Shown piece after piece: positions 16,531 to 24,374 of a stretch of DNA of 35,768 bases (the first letter of the stretch is position 1; each line of letters starts with the position of its first letter). The stretch spans positions 1 through 35,768 of the forward strand of contig CAAETD010000147.1 in the NCBI GenBank assembly GCA_900758885.1, given 5' to 3'. Source of the stretch: an uncultured Collinsella sp. (GTDB lineage Bacteria > Actinomycetota > Coriobacteriia > Coriobacteriales > Coriobacteriaceae). A program made the position numbers and the translations under genes. Below the pieces are notes generated by a model. That model was not told the DNA's origin. It searched no databases and was given only the letters and a program-made list of their open reading frames with translations.

Positions 16531-17937
16531 ATGCGCCAAAACGGATCTAACTTAAACGGGCGCTCGGGTGCGCGTCCGACGGCGCGCCGTGACCTGGGGC
16601 AGCTGCCCAGCGGTCAGCGTCGACGTCGCCGTAAGCCCGGCGCGATGTACCTCAACCATAGCCGTGGGTTTAGCGATCGCAGCGCGCGCATCGGCAACGG
16701 GCGCTCGCCGCGTCGACCGTCCCGCCTGCCCTATGCGCTCATCGCCGTGGGTTGCGCGCTCGTACTGTTTATCGCTGCCGTCGTGGGCTACGTCAACCGC
16801 AGCGTGGACGTGGAACTCAACGGGCAAAAGACCGCGGTGCGCGTGGGCTCTACGTTGCAGAATCTTATCGACGATCAAAGCCTGGCCGAAACATACGACG
16901 CCGGCGATCTGCTGGCCGTCGACGACAGCGTGCTCAAGCGCCATGGCGGTGAAAAGCTGTCGGTGAAGGTCGACGGCAAGCGCGTGAAGCAAGGCAAATG
17001 GGATAGTCGCGAGCTTACGGGCGGCGAGAAGGTGACGGTCAAGGACGGCCGCAACGTGTACGAAAAGCACGAGGTCCAGGCCACGACTATCGAGCCAAAG
17101 CTTAAGGTCGAGGGCACGGGCGCCATTGAGTATGTCAAAACCTGGGGCGTTCAGGGTCGCTCCGAGGTATGGGTCGGCGAGCAGTCGGGCAAGACGCAGG
17201 ACCGTGGCGAGGTCGTGCCCGCCACCGACTGCGTGGTCGAGTGCGCAAGCGTAGCGCCCAAGGGCAACGAAAAGTACGTGGCCCTGACATTTGACGAGGG
17301 TCCGAGCGGCGCGACCAAGCAGATCTTGCAGGTGCTCAAGGAAAAGGGCGTCACGGCAACGTTCTTCCTTTCGGGCGATGCCGCGGAAGCCTCGCCCGCT
17401 ACCGCCAAAGCGATTGTCGATGCCGGGTGCGAGATCGGTTCCAACAGCTACAGCGATGATTCGCTCAAGGGCGAGGATCGCGAGACGGTGCGCAAGCAGA
17501 TCACGAAGGGTGCCGAGGCGATTAAGTCGGCGACCGGTGTCGAGACGATGTTGCTTCGTGCCCCCTACGCCGCGTTTGACGAGCAAAACTGGATTGACTC
17601 GATGGACCTGGTGTCCGCCGTGGTTTCGTGGAATATCGATTCGGGCGACTGGCTGCTCAACGGCGCCGACGAGCAAGTATCGACCGTGCTCGACTCGATG
17701 ACGCCGGGCAATATTGTGCTGCTCACCGATAGCGATGAGTGCGCCGAGCAGACGCTCGAGGCGCTGCCGCAGATTATCGATGGCCTAGTCGCCGATGGCT
17801 ACAAGATCGTGACGCTCAGCGACCTGGTCAAGACGGACACGGCGTTGAGCAAAAAGCTCACCTCGCTCACCAAGGTTTCCATGCCCAAAAACGCCGTGTT
17901 CCCCCAACTCCCCGAGGACGACGACACCACAGAGTAG
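16531..17937 (+). CDS. Membrane-anchored NodB-type polysaccharide deacetylase with altered metal site
   Basis: Protein of 468 residues. A basic cytoplasmic N-terminus (1-65) leads to a membrane helix (about 68-88) and an outer linker (about 90-240) with beta-rich, ubiquitin-like repeats (VELNGQKTAVRVGSTLQ) similar to DUF348-type domains. A NodB domain (about 248-435) completes it. The catalytic base is kept (D255 in TFDEGP), as is the Arg of motif 3 (R343). However, the usual metal ligands are changed: the second Asp is E256, the two His of the HxxxH motif are N305 and D309, and the LLHD His is T399. It may be a pseudoenzyme, a binder, or an enzyme with a different metal site. It lies between a terminator and a repeat unit, as a single gene. 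Confidence 0.88.
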   Translation: MRQNGSNLNGRSGARPTARRDLGQLPSGQRRRRRKPGAMYLNHSRGFSDRSARIGNGRSPRRPSRLPYALIAVGCALVLFIAAVVGYVNRSVDVELNGQKTAVRVGSTLQNLIDDQSLAETYDAGDLLAVDDSVLKRHGGEKLSVKVDGKRVKQGKWDSRELTGGEKVTVKDGRNVYEKHEVQATTIEPKLKVEGTGAIEYVKTWGVQGRSEVWVGEQSGKTQDRGEVVPATDCVVECASVAPKGNEKYVALTFDEGPSGATKQILQVLKEKGVTATFFLSGDAAEASPATAKAIVDAGCEIGSNSYSDDSLKGEDRETVRKQITKGAEAIKSATGVETMLLRAPYAAFDEQNWIDSMDLVSAVVSWNIDSGDWLLNGADEQVSTVLDSMTPGNIVLLTDSDECAEQTLEALPQIIDGLVADGYKIVTLSDLVKTDTALSKKLTSLTKVSMPKNAVFPQLPEDDDTTE

Positions 17938-17938
17938 C

Positions 17939-17961
17939 CATTGGGGACATGCTTAAACGAC
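17939..17961 (-). repeat. TTTAAG...GTCCCCAATGA repeat, copy 3 (inverted)
   Basis: Its reverse complement begins GTCGTTTAAGCATGTCCCC and continues AATG, matching the unit at 9435-9457 except at two internal positions. It starts one base after the deacetylase stop codon. The rest of 17962-18090 shows no gene. Confidence 0.7.
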
Positions 17962-18089
17962 TGGTTGTTTAGGACGGTTTTAATCGCTTTGTCCCACCGT
18001 GCTCATCCGGCTCTATGTCACGGATACGTCAGCGTTTGGTATGCCTGCAATGTGCAGGGCATAAATTCGGTGCCGCAGCGCGATGCTGA

Positions 18090-18098
18090 TGCTATAGT
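18090..18098 (+). promoter_or_regulatory. Extended -10 promoter of the magnesium module
   Basis: TGCTATAGT matches the TGn-TATAAT extended -10 form. Initiation near 18105 would produce a leader of about 207 nt before the TTG start at 18312. The -35 region is weak. Confidence 0.55.
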
Positions 18099-18104
18099 TA
18101 CTGC

Positions 18105-18311
18105 GGTTAATGAGGGTCAAGAGAAAGGTTACAGGTGAAATCCAAACCTCGACCATACAGTCGATGACCCCATGCAGGTGCTTTCTGCGCGTGCACGGGG
18201 TGTGAGCGCCGAGCGGCGTGCCGCCCGCGCATGCGTATACATATCTAAAAGTCCACGGATTGCGTGCCGGCATGGTCGCGCGGTCCGCAGGAATAATGAT
18301 GGGGAGCACCA
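18105..18311 (+). promoter_or_regulatory. Structured 5' leader, candidate cis-regulatory RNA
   Basis: The leader can fold into a three-way junction: P1 GGGTC (18114-18118) with GACCC (18166-18170); P2 AGGTT (18126-18130) with AACCT (18145-18149); P3 CGAC (18150-18153) with GTCG (18160-18163). The 3' strand of P1 can instead pair in a downstream hairpin, CCCCATGCA (18168-18176) with TGCACGGGG (18192-18200, one mismatch), giving two exclusive folds. Further GC-rich inverted segments lie at 18205-18230. It does not match the conserved words of the M-box or the yybP-ykoY Mn riboswitch. A magnesium-responsive role is inferred from the genes it precedes. Confidence 0.4.
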
Positions 18312-20156
18312 TTGAATTATCTGAGTGAGATGCTCAAATTGCCGGTCTTGGACGTCGACGGCGAAAAGCTCGGCGTGGTTAACGATTTTGGCATTGCAAC
18401 CGGCGAAGTTTTTCCGCACGTGACGTCGCTCGCGTTCCGCGGTCCCGGCAAGACGCCGTTTATGATCAGCTGGCGCAAATGGGTCGACCGTATCGACGAG
18501 ACGGGCGTACACCTTAAGACGTCGGCCACTGAAATCCGTTTTTCGTACCTGCAGCCGACCGAGCTGTTGCTGGCGCGTGACGTTCTCAATAAGCAGATCG
18601 TCGACACGCAGGGCATGAAGGTCGTGCGCGTAAACGACATCAAGTTTTCCATGTCGGGCGAAAATCAGCTGCGCCTGCTGGGTGCCGAAGTTGGCGCCCG
18701 CGGTCTGCTGCGCGCGATCAGCCCCACACTCGAGCATGTCGTCGAGGGCTTTATGAAGCACCTGGGCAAGCCGCTCAGCGAGGACATTATCGCCTGGTCT
18801 TACATGGACCTGCTCGATCGCTCGACTAAGAACATCCAGCTCTCGGTGTCGCACAAGACGCTTGGCGAGCTGCATCCTGCCGACATCGCTGACATCATCG
18901 AGCAGCTCGACCCGCGCCTGCGCGCGCAGGTGTTCGCGCAGCTCGATACGGCACAGGCCGCCGAGGCCATCTCGGAGTTCGATGACGACGAGCTCATGAC
19001 CGAGATGCTCGAAGGCCTGTCCGATACCGACGCATCGTCGATGCTGGCCATGATGGACCCGGACGACGCTGCCGACCTGATCGACGAGCTCGATTATGAG
19101 AAGGCCGAGAAGCTCCTGCGCCTGATGGGCGTCAAGGAGGAGAAGGCGATTCGTAATCTGCTGGGCTACGAGGACAACACCGCCGGTCGCATCATGACCT
19201 CGGAGTTTGTCTCGCTGCCGGCCACGGCGACGGTCGGCGATGCCATCGAGGCGATTCGCAAACTCGACGAGGACTTCGAGAGCGTCTATTACGTCTATAC
19301 CGAGGATCCGAGTGGCATGCTGACGGGCGTGCTTTCGCTGCGCACGCTGATCGTGGCCGACCGCGACGCCACGCTGGGCCAGCTTGCCTATCGCGATCTG
19401 GTCTACGTGTCGCCCGACGTGGACCAGGAAGACGTGACGGACGAGATGACCAAGTACGACCTGGTTGCCATCCCTGTCTGCGACGAGAACCGTCATATCC
19501 TGGGTATCGTGACCTTCGACGACGCCATGGACGTTATCGCCGAGGAGCATCAGGAGGACCTGCAGATTGCCGGTGTCGGCTCGGGCGATAGCGCGTCGGA
19601 CGACTCGACGAACGTGCTCAGCTGGTTCGTGCATCGTCAGTACTGGGTCGTCGTGTGGGGCATCGCCTCGTGCATTATGGCGACGGTGTTGGGGACGGCG
19701 CTGGGCTCCGCGCATCTGGTGGTGTTCCCCATGTGCGCCATGCCGCTCGTGCTGCTGGCTGCCTCGCGCATGGTGTCGTTTGTCAAGAACTACTTCCTCG
19801 AGTACGACGGTCACGACGACGAGCCCAAACCGTACCTGGGATTCTTCTTCCAGAGCACGGGTATGGGCCTGATCCTTTCGCTCGTGACCTATCTGTGCGC
19901 GCAGCTGGTGCGCACTGCCGCGTTCCTCGATGCCCCTATGTTTGAGGAGCAGCTCTTTACCGGCTGCTTTAACATCGCGGCCATCATCTGCCTGGTGGGC
20001 AACATGAGCGCCGTGATTTACCTGATGGTGTTGTTCTGGCGCGATGAGCACGACCTCAATACGTCGGGTACCGCCATGAACGTCATCGCCGTCATGATCT
20101 CGTGTGTGGCGTACTGCGCTGCTGCGGTGCTGCTCACCATGTCGGTCATGGGGTAG
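18312..20156 (+). CDS. PRC-barrel/MgtE-N/CBS sensor fused to a novel membrane domain
   Basis: Protein of 614 residues. Two PRC-barrel-like segments (about 3-80 and 85-150) precede an MgtE intracellular N-domain (about 183-285, LGELHPADIADIIEQLD and helical repeats). A CBS pair follows (about 290-415, with AGRIMTSEFVSLPATATVGDAI and VAIPVCDENRHILGIVT). Five or so membrane helices follow (about 437-612), but they lack the usual MgtE pore sequences. In MgtE, the N and CBS domains sense cytoplasmic Mg2+ and gate the pore. Here the pore domain is replaced, so this may be a regulatory subunit or a new transporter type. The TTG start at 18312 has GGGGAG five bases upstream. The next gene begins eight bases after the stop. 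Confidence 0.85.
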   Translation: MNYLSEMLKLPVLDVDGEKLGVVNDFGIATGEVFPHVTSLAFRGPGKTPFMISWRKWVDRIDETGVHLKTSATEIRFSYLQPTELLLARDVLNKQIVDTQGMKVVRVNDIKFSMSGENQLRLLGAEVGARGLLRAISPTLEHVVEGFMKHLGKPLSEDIIAWSYMDLLDRSTKNIQLSVSHKTLGELHPADIADIIEQLDPRLRAQVFAQLDTAQAAEAISEFDDDELMTEMLEGLSDTDASSMLAMMDPDDAADLIDELDYEKAEKLLRLMGVKEEKAIRNLLGYEDNTAGRIMTSEFVSLPATATVGDAIEAIRKLDEDFESVYYVYTEDPSGMLTGVLSLRTLIVADRDATLGQLAYRDLVYVSPDVDQEDVTDEMTKYDLVAIPVCDENRHILGIVTFDDAMDVIAEEHQEDLQIAGVGSGDSASDDSTNVLSWFVHRQYWVVVWGIASCIMATVLGTALGSAHLVVFPMCAMPLVLLAASRMVSFVKNYFLEYDGHDDEPKPYLGFFFQSTGMGLILSLVTYLCAQLVRTAAFLDAPMFEEQLFTGCFNIAAIICLVGNMSAVIYLMVLFWRDEHDLNTSGTAMNVIAVMISCVAYCAAAVLLTMSVMG

Positions 20157-20164
20157 GTGGTCGC

Positions 20165-21427
20165 GTGCAAAATACGAAGCAAAAGCCGAGCACCAAGCAA
20201 AAGCTGACCATCGCGGCCATCTTTGGCGCCATGGGCCCCGGTCTTCTGGCGGCGCTTTCGGGCAATGACGCCGGCGGCATCGCCACGTATTCCAGCGCGG
20301 GCGCCAGCTATGGCTATAAGATGCTCTGGATGCTTCCCGTCATGACCGTGCTGCTTATCGTGACGCAGGAGACCGCGGCGCGCTGCGGATGCGTCACGGG
20401 TAAGGGCCTGGCGTCGCTCATTCGCGAGCGCTTTGGCGTGCGCAAGAGCGTGCTGGCCATGGCGGCGCTGTTGATCGCCAACACGGCGGTGACCATCTCG
20501 GAGTTCGCGGGTATCGCGAGCGGCCTTGCCCTGTTTGGCGTTCCGGCGAGCATCTCGGTGCCGCTCGTGGCGCTGCTGGTGTGGATGCTTACCATGTCGG
20601 GCAGTTTCCAGCGCATCGAGAAGATTTTGCTGCTGGTAAGCTGCGTGTTCGTGACCTACATCGTCGCTGCGTTTATGGCCGGCCCCAACTGGGGCGAGGT
20701 CGCGGTCGACTTGGTCGTCCCCAATATTCAGAACGATCCCAGCTACGTGTCGCTCGTGGTCGCAACGATCGGTACCACCATCGCGCCGTGGATGATCTTC
20801 TTGGCTCAGAACAACGTGGTCGATAAGAATGCGGGCGAGGACGACATCGTGCTGCAGCGTATTGATACCGTGAGCGGCTCGATCGCTGCTGATATCATTG
20901 CGGGCTTCATTATCATCACGACCGGTACGGTGCTGTTCCCGGCGGGTATTCAGATTAGCGATGCCGCCGATGCCGCTCGCGCACTGGAGCCCATCGCGGG
21001 CCAGTGGTCCACGGTGTTGTTCGCCTCGGGCCTGGTCGCAGCGAGCTTTTTGGCTGCCTGCGTGCTGCCGGGCGTTACGTCGAGTGCCATCTGCGAGGCT
21101 TTTGGCTGGGAGCGCGGCGCCGATCGCAGCTGGGACGAGGCCCCGGTTTACCGCGGCATCATTACGGCCATCATCGGCATTTCTGCCGTGTTGGTGCTCA
21201 TGCCTGGCGTCGATTTGTTCCAGATTATGATGACCTCGCAGGTCATCAACGGCGTGCTGCTGCCCGTAGTCTTGGTATTCCAGGTGGTTATCGCGGCGGA
21301 TCGCCACATTATGGGCGCCAACCGCAACGGCCGCGTATGGAACGTGCTCACGTGGGCGACTATCGGCGTGATTACGGTGCTGACGGTCGTCATGTTTGTC
21401 CTGCAAGCGATGGGCTACAGCGCGTAG
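20165..21427 (+). CDS. NRAMP-related magnesium transporter (NRMT-like)
   Basis: Membrane transporter of 420 residues with about 11 helices and the NRAMP fold. The ion-binding motifs are not those of Mn/Fe transporters: the helix 1 DPGN motif reads DAGG (35-38), and the helix 6 MPH motif reads APW (207-209). Loss of the sulfur ligand and a changed helix 1 site are the features of the NRAMP-related Mg2+ transporters described from Clostridium and Eggerthella. Mg2+ uptake is therefore the most likely role. The GTG at 20165 has GGTGG upstream and lies eight bases after the sensor gene stop, so the two form an operon. A strong terminator follows. Confidence 0.88.
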   Translation: MQNTKQKPSTKQKLTIAAIFGAMGPGLLAALSGNDAGGIATYSSAGASYGYKMLWMLPVMTVLLIVTQETAARCGCVTGKGLASLIRERFGVRKSVLAMAALLIANTAVTISEFAGIASGLALFGVPASISVPLVALLVWMLTMSGSFQRIEKILLLVSCVFVTYIVAAFMAGPNWGEVAVDLVVPNIQNDPSYVSLVVATIGTTIAPWMIFLAQNNVVDKNAGEDDIVLQRIDTVSGSIAADIIAGFIIITTGTVLFPAGIQISDAADAARALEPIAGQWSTVLFASGLVAASFLAACVLPGVTSSAICEAFGWERGADRSWDEAPVYRGIITAIIGISAVLVLMPGVDLFQIMMTSQVINGVLLPVVLVFQVVIAADRHIMGANRNGRVWNVLTWATIGVITVLTVVMFVLQAMGYSA

Positions 21428-21446
21428 CGCCCACTTTTGCCTCCGA

Positions 21447-21481
21447 ACAGGCCGCAGCGACGGGCTGCGGCCTGTTTTTTG
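21447..21481 (+). terminator. Rho-independent terminator of the magnesium operon
   Basis: ACAGGCCGCAGC (21447-21458) pairs perfectly with GCTGCGGCCTGT (21464-21475) around a five-base loop, followed by six T residues. Confidence 0.92.
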
Positions 21482-21509
21482 TCTGCTATAGGGTGTTAGT
21501 TATATGGCA

Positions 21510-21739
21510 GTGGGCAAAAAATGCCAAATATGAGTACTGTTGCTAAGTGACTAGCATTTAAATCCAAGAAGATAATGAACATAACCCATAGTATGTTTAT
21601 TAAAATTGGCTCCAATATCCCCTAAACCAGTCAGGTTGGCTGCTTTTGGGGGCTGTAGGGGTCGCCCGGACGCCATTTTGGGTGATTTTGCCTGCTACTA
21701 AAATGGTAACAGTACTCATATTTGCCCTTTTTTGCCCAC
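21510..21739. repeat. Long inverted-repeat element 4 (about 33-bp imperfect arms)
   Basis: Positions 21510-21542 and 21707-21739 are inverted copies with one or two mismatches or offsets, sharing GTGGGCAAAAAA and AATATGAGTACTGTT-type words. The 164-bp interior is markedly AT-richer at 21541-21620 than the surrounding DNA and contains smaller palindromes (for example CCCCTA against TAGGGG). Both arms can be read as WAKxxKYEYC in opposite directions, which creates spurious short frames. No transposase is present. The element may be a non-autonomous mobile repeat. Confidence 0.75.
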
Positions 21740-21910
21740 AGACCTTTGAGGCTGCGGCGAAAAGGGCTTGTTTTGATTGTTTGGGACAGGCGCGAGGCGC
21801 GGAAACGATGTCTGGAGCGGCGGAGCGGCTTGGAATTCATCCGTAGAGGTCTTCATCGGCTGCGCCAGGAGTATCCCTAGGTGCCGGTGCAAAAGGAGTG
21901 TCCCTAACTG
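21740..21910. other. Non-coding stretch with GTCCCTA-TGCC repeats
   Basis: No gene is supported here. Two short units, TATCCCTAGGTGCCGG (21869-21884) and TGTCCCTAACTGCCGC (21899-21914), resemble CGTCCCTAGCTGCCAG (about 9334) and TGTCCCCAGCTGCCGG (9305-9320). The remainder (21740-21865) shows only weak internal repeats such as CGGAGCGG. Confidence 0.5.
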
Positions 21911-21948
21911 CCGCAGGGGGCGTCGGCCGTGGCCGACGCCCCCTGCGG
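21911..21948 (-). terminator. Strong 17-bp hairpin beyond the acyltransferase gene
   Basis: CCGCAGGGGGCGTCGGC (21911-21927) is the exact reverse complement of 21932-21948, with a four-base loop. It lies just past the end of the minus-strand acyltransferase. There is no T-run on that strand, so it may act as a T-less terminator or as an RNA 3'-end block. Confidence 0.6.
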
Positions 21949-21971
21949 ATGTAAGCAGATTTGGCTGTGCG

Positions 21972-24188
21972 TTACTTGTCGGTACCCAGCTTGTGTGGCT
22001 TGTAGGCGAGGGCATTGACGAGTGCGTCGGTGGCGGACTTGACGGCTGCCGGCTGCGGATCGTTGACGTGGTCCTCGGGGTGCACGGGCAGGTCTTTCTT
22101 GACCGCATCGTGGATCAGGTTGAGGTATTCGGTCACGCCGGTGGCCGACAGGTGCGTGCCGTCGCCGTCGAACAGGTCGTTGCGGTTGGCGCTGTACCCG
22201 TACCAGTCGATAACGCGTACATTCTTGTAGCGTGTGGCGGCGTTGGCGATGGCCTGGTTTGTGGACCCGACCCACGGCTGCGGGCTACGCGTGTTTACAA
22301 ACACGACAATACGCTGCTCGCCGGCGTCGGCCATGATCGCGTCGACCTGGGCGTCCGTTACCAAACCGTTGGTACCCAGGGCAAAGACCACGATCTTGCC
22401 GGCAAGGTTCTGCTGGATATAGCCCTCAAATGTCGCGCGGCCCGCATCAAACTGGCGGCCCTTTTCGGCATCGATATGGCTGTGCGGGAACACGCCGTCA
22501 AAGGAATCAACGGCGCGCAGCGACACGGAGTCACCGATCATCAACAGGTCGTAGGAGCCATCGGGGAAGCCGTCGTTATCCTTGTCGGTGTCATCGGCCG
22601 CCTGCTGGTCGGTGGGCGCGGTGTTTTTGGCTTCCTTGTTCAGAACTTCGGCGCCCTCGCCGCTCAGCGCAGACGTCTCGGGCACAAAGATCAGGCCGCC
22701 CAGTGCAACGACCAACACGACAGCGCAGGCTGCGCAGACAGGGACGTGCGCGCGTGTCCAGTTGGCGGGCGTGGTGGTGCCATCGCGGAATTCGGCGACG
22801 GTGCGGCCGAAGGCGCCCTTTCTAAACGGCGTTTCGATAAAGCGATAGGAGCACTCGGCTACGGCGACCACCAGCAGCACCTGCAAAATGTACTGCCACC
22901 AGGGCGTATCGTTGATGTTGGCGACCGGGTTCATGAGCAGCAGCAGCGGATAGTGCCACAGGTAGATGCTGTACGAGCGCTTGCCAACCCACACGAGCGG
23001 CTCGGCGGACAGCGCGCGGGCAACCATTCCCTGGGGCTGCACACAGGCCGCGATGACCATGAGCGTGAGGATGGAGCATAACAGCGTGCCGCCGCGATAC
23101 TGGAACGCGGTGTAGCCGTTGGTGAGCGCGACCATGGCGGCAAGGCCAACCAGGCCCACGACGCCCAACACATCGATGGATGCGGGCGAGGACCAAAAGC
23201 GCACGAGGGCGCTCGGCTGTGCCGGGGCAGTCTCGGCTGATTCGTCGGCCTTCTCGCCAGGTTTGCCCACGGCGTTCTTGCCGTGCTTGGCGGCGCCAGC
23301 CAGGCGATTGAGCCCCAAACGATGAGCGAGACGCACCGGCGCCAGGTCGCGATCGGGGATAAAGGCCATCCAGGCACCCAGTAGCAGCGAGAACACGCGG
23401 GTGTCGGTGCCGTAGTACACGCGGCTGGGGTCGGCGGCAGGGTTGTAAAGCACCATCATGGCGAGGGCAGATACCGCGGCAAGGCCCAGAACCACGCGGC
23501 GCGTGTTGGGCTTGCTCACATGCATGGATACCATGGCAAACAGCAGTGGCGGCCAAATCAGGTAGAACTGTTCCTCGATGGCAAGTGACCAAAAGTGCGT
23601 GAGCGGCGAGGGGTCGCCCAGAGCATTGAAGTACGAGACGTTTTGGGCAATCTGCCACCAGTTGTTGAAGAACAGCAGCGACGGCAGGATGTCGGGGCGC
23701 ATCTTGGTGAGCATCACGTGGTTAAAGATGGTGCACAGCGCGCAGGTCACGAACACTACCGTTACCACGGCGGGGACCAGGCGACGGATGCGGCGAATCC
23801 AGAAGCTCTTAAGATCGATGCGGCCGGTCTTAGCGACTTCGTTGAGCAGCAGGCGCGTGATCAGATAGCCCGAAAGCACAAAGAAGATCGTGACGCCGAG
23901 CAGGCCGCCCTGAGCCCACGTGAGGTTGAGGTGATAGAGCACCACCGCGACGACGGCGAGCGTACGCAGACCGTCGAGCGCAGGAATGTAGCGGGACTTG
24001 GGGCGAGCGGGTGCCTGTTCTTTTGCGGCGCTGTTGGTGCGGGCGTCCTTGTTGGTGGGCGTTCGATGCGGGACCGGGCCGCGTCGTGGCTCGCCGGTGC
24101 GGCGGTCGGCGCGCGGGCGTTCGTGCGGCGCCTGGTTATCGGGCGCGCGGCGCGGGCCGCGTAGGCTCGATTGTGGGAATTGTTCCAT
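21972..24188 (-). CDS. OafA/OatA-type acyltransferase with C-terminal SGNH domain
   Basis: Membrane O-acyltransferase of 738 residues. The N-terminus (1-64) is Arg/Pro-rich and cytoplasmic. An acyltransferase-3 domain with about ten helices (about 66-430) begins with YIPALDGLRTLAVVAVVLYH, including the family His at 86, and contains FFVLSGYLIT. After a further helix near 470-490, an extracytoplasmic SGNH esterase-like domain (about 545-735) has the catalytic Ser in GDSV and the Asp-His pair in GDGTHLSATG. This layout is that of OatA peptidoglycan O-acetyltransferases and related surface-polysaccharide acetylases. The ATG at 24188 follows GGATGATG. It is a single gene, divergent from the nucleoside operon. 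Confidence 0.92.
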   Translation of the reverse strand: MEQFPQSSLRGPRRAPDNQAPHERPRADRRTGEPRRGPVPHRTPTNKDARTNSAAKEQAPARPKSRYIPALDGLRTLAVVAVVLYHLNLTWAQGGLLGVTIFFVLSGYLITRLLLNEVAKTGRIDLKSFWIRRIRRLVPAVVTVVFVTCALCTIFNHVMLTKMRPDILPSLLFFNNWWQIAQNVSYFNALGDPSPLTHFWSLAIEEQFYLIWPPLLFAMVSMHVSKPNTRRVVLGLAAVSALAMMVLYNPAADPSRVYYGTDTRVFSLLLGAWMAFIPDRDLAPVRLAHRLGLNRLAGAAKHGKNAVGKPGEKADESAETAPAQPSALVRFWSSPASIDVLGVVGLVGLAAMVALTNGYTAFQYRGGTLLCSILTLMVIAACVQPQGMVARALSAEPLVWVGKRSYSIYLWHYPLLLLMNPVANINDTPWWQYILQVLLVVAVAECSYRFIETPFRKGAFGRTVAEFRDGTTTPANWTRAHVPVCAACAVVLVVALGGLIFVPETSALSGEGAEVLNKEAKNTAPTDQQAADDTDKDNDGFPDGSYDLLMIGDSVSLRAVDSFDGVFPHSHIDAEKGRQFDAGRATFEGYIQQNLAGKIVVFALGTNGLVTDAQVDAIMADAGEQRIVVFVNTRSPQPWVGSTNQAIANAATRYKNVRVIDWYGYSANRNDLFDGDGTHLSATGVTEYLNLIHDAVKKDLPVHPEDHVNDPQPAAVKSATDALVNALAYKPHKLGTDK

Positions 24189-24281
24189 AAAACATCATCC
24201 AATGACGAGAATAATCAGCACATATTCATTGTAGCTGCCTGCTCCTGTGAATGCTTGCTGCTGGCGCAAGCTCAAGCGTGC

Positions 24282-24311
24282 GTTCACATCAAAGTGAACT
24301 AAAGTTATAGA
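24282..24311 (+). promoter_or_regulatory. Promoter with GTTCAC/GTGAAC operator, nucleoside operon
   Basis: TTCACA (24283-24288) and TATAGA (24306-24311) are separated by exactly 17 bases, a good sigma-70-type promoter. A perfect inverted repeat GTTCAC-N6-GTGAAC (24282-24299) overlaps the -35 box and spacer, the position expected for a repressor operator. Which protein binds it is unknown; the LacI regulators nearby are candidates. Confidence 0.6.
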
Positions 24312-24374
24312 GGTGCGAGAGGGCACGATTGACGGCCGACGGTGGGCATAAGGCCCGCAGATGAGGAGGTTTCC

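Noticed and set aside
18105..18311. M-box (ykoK) or yybP-ykoY riboswitch
   Set aside because: The conserved words of both classes are absent, so only an unclassified structured leader is claimed.
18129..20051. A 640-codon minus-strand open frame
   Set aside because: It is antisense to the PRC/MgtE-N/CBS gene, whose plus-strand product has clear domains. The antisense product is low-complexity His/Arg-rich.
21631..21840. A 69-codon minus-strand frame in the 544-bp gap
   Set aside because: It reads through an arm of the inverted-repeat element 4, and the same peptide motif appears in the opposite arm, so it reflects the repeat, not a gene.
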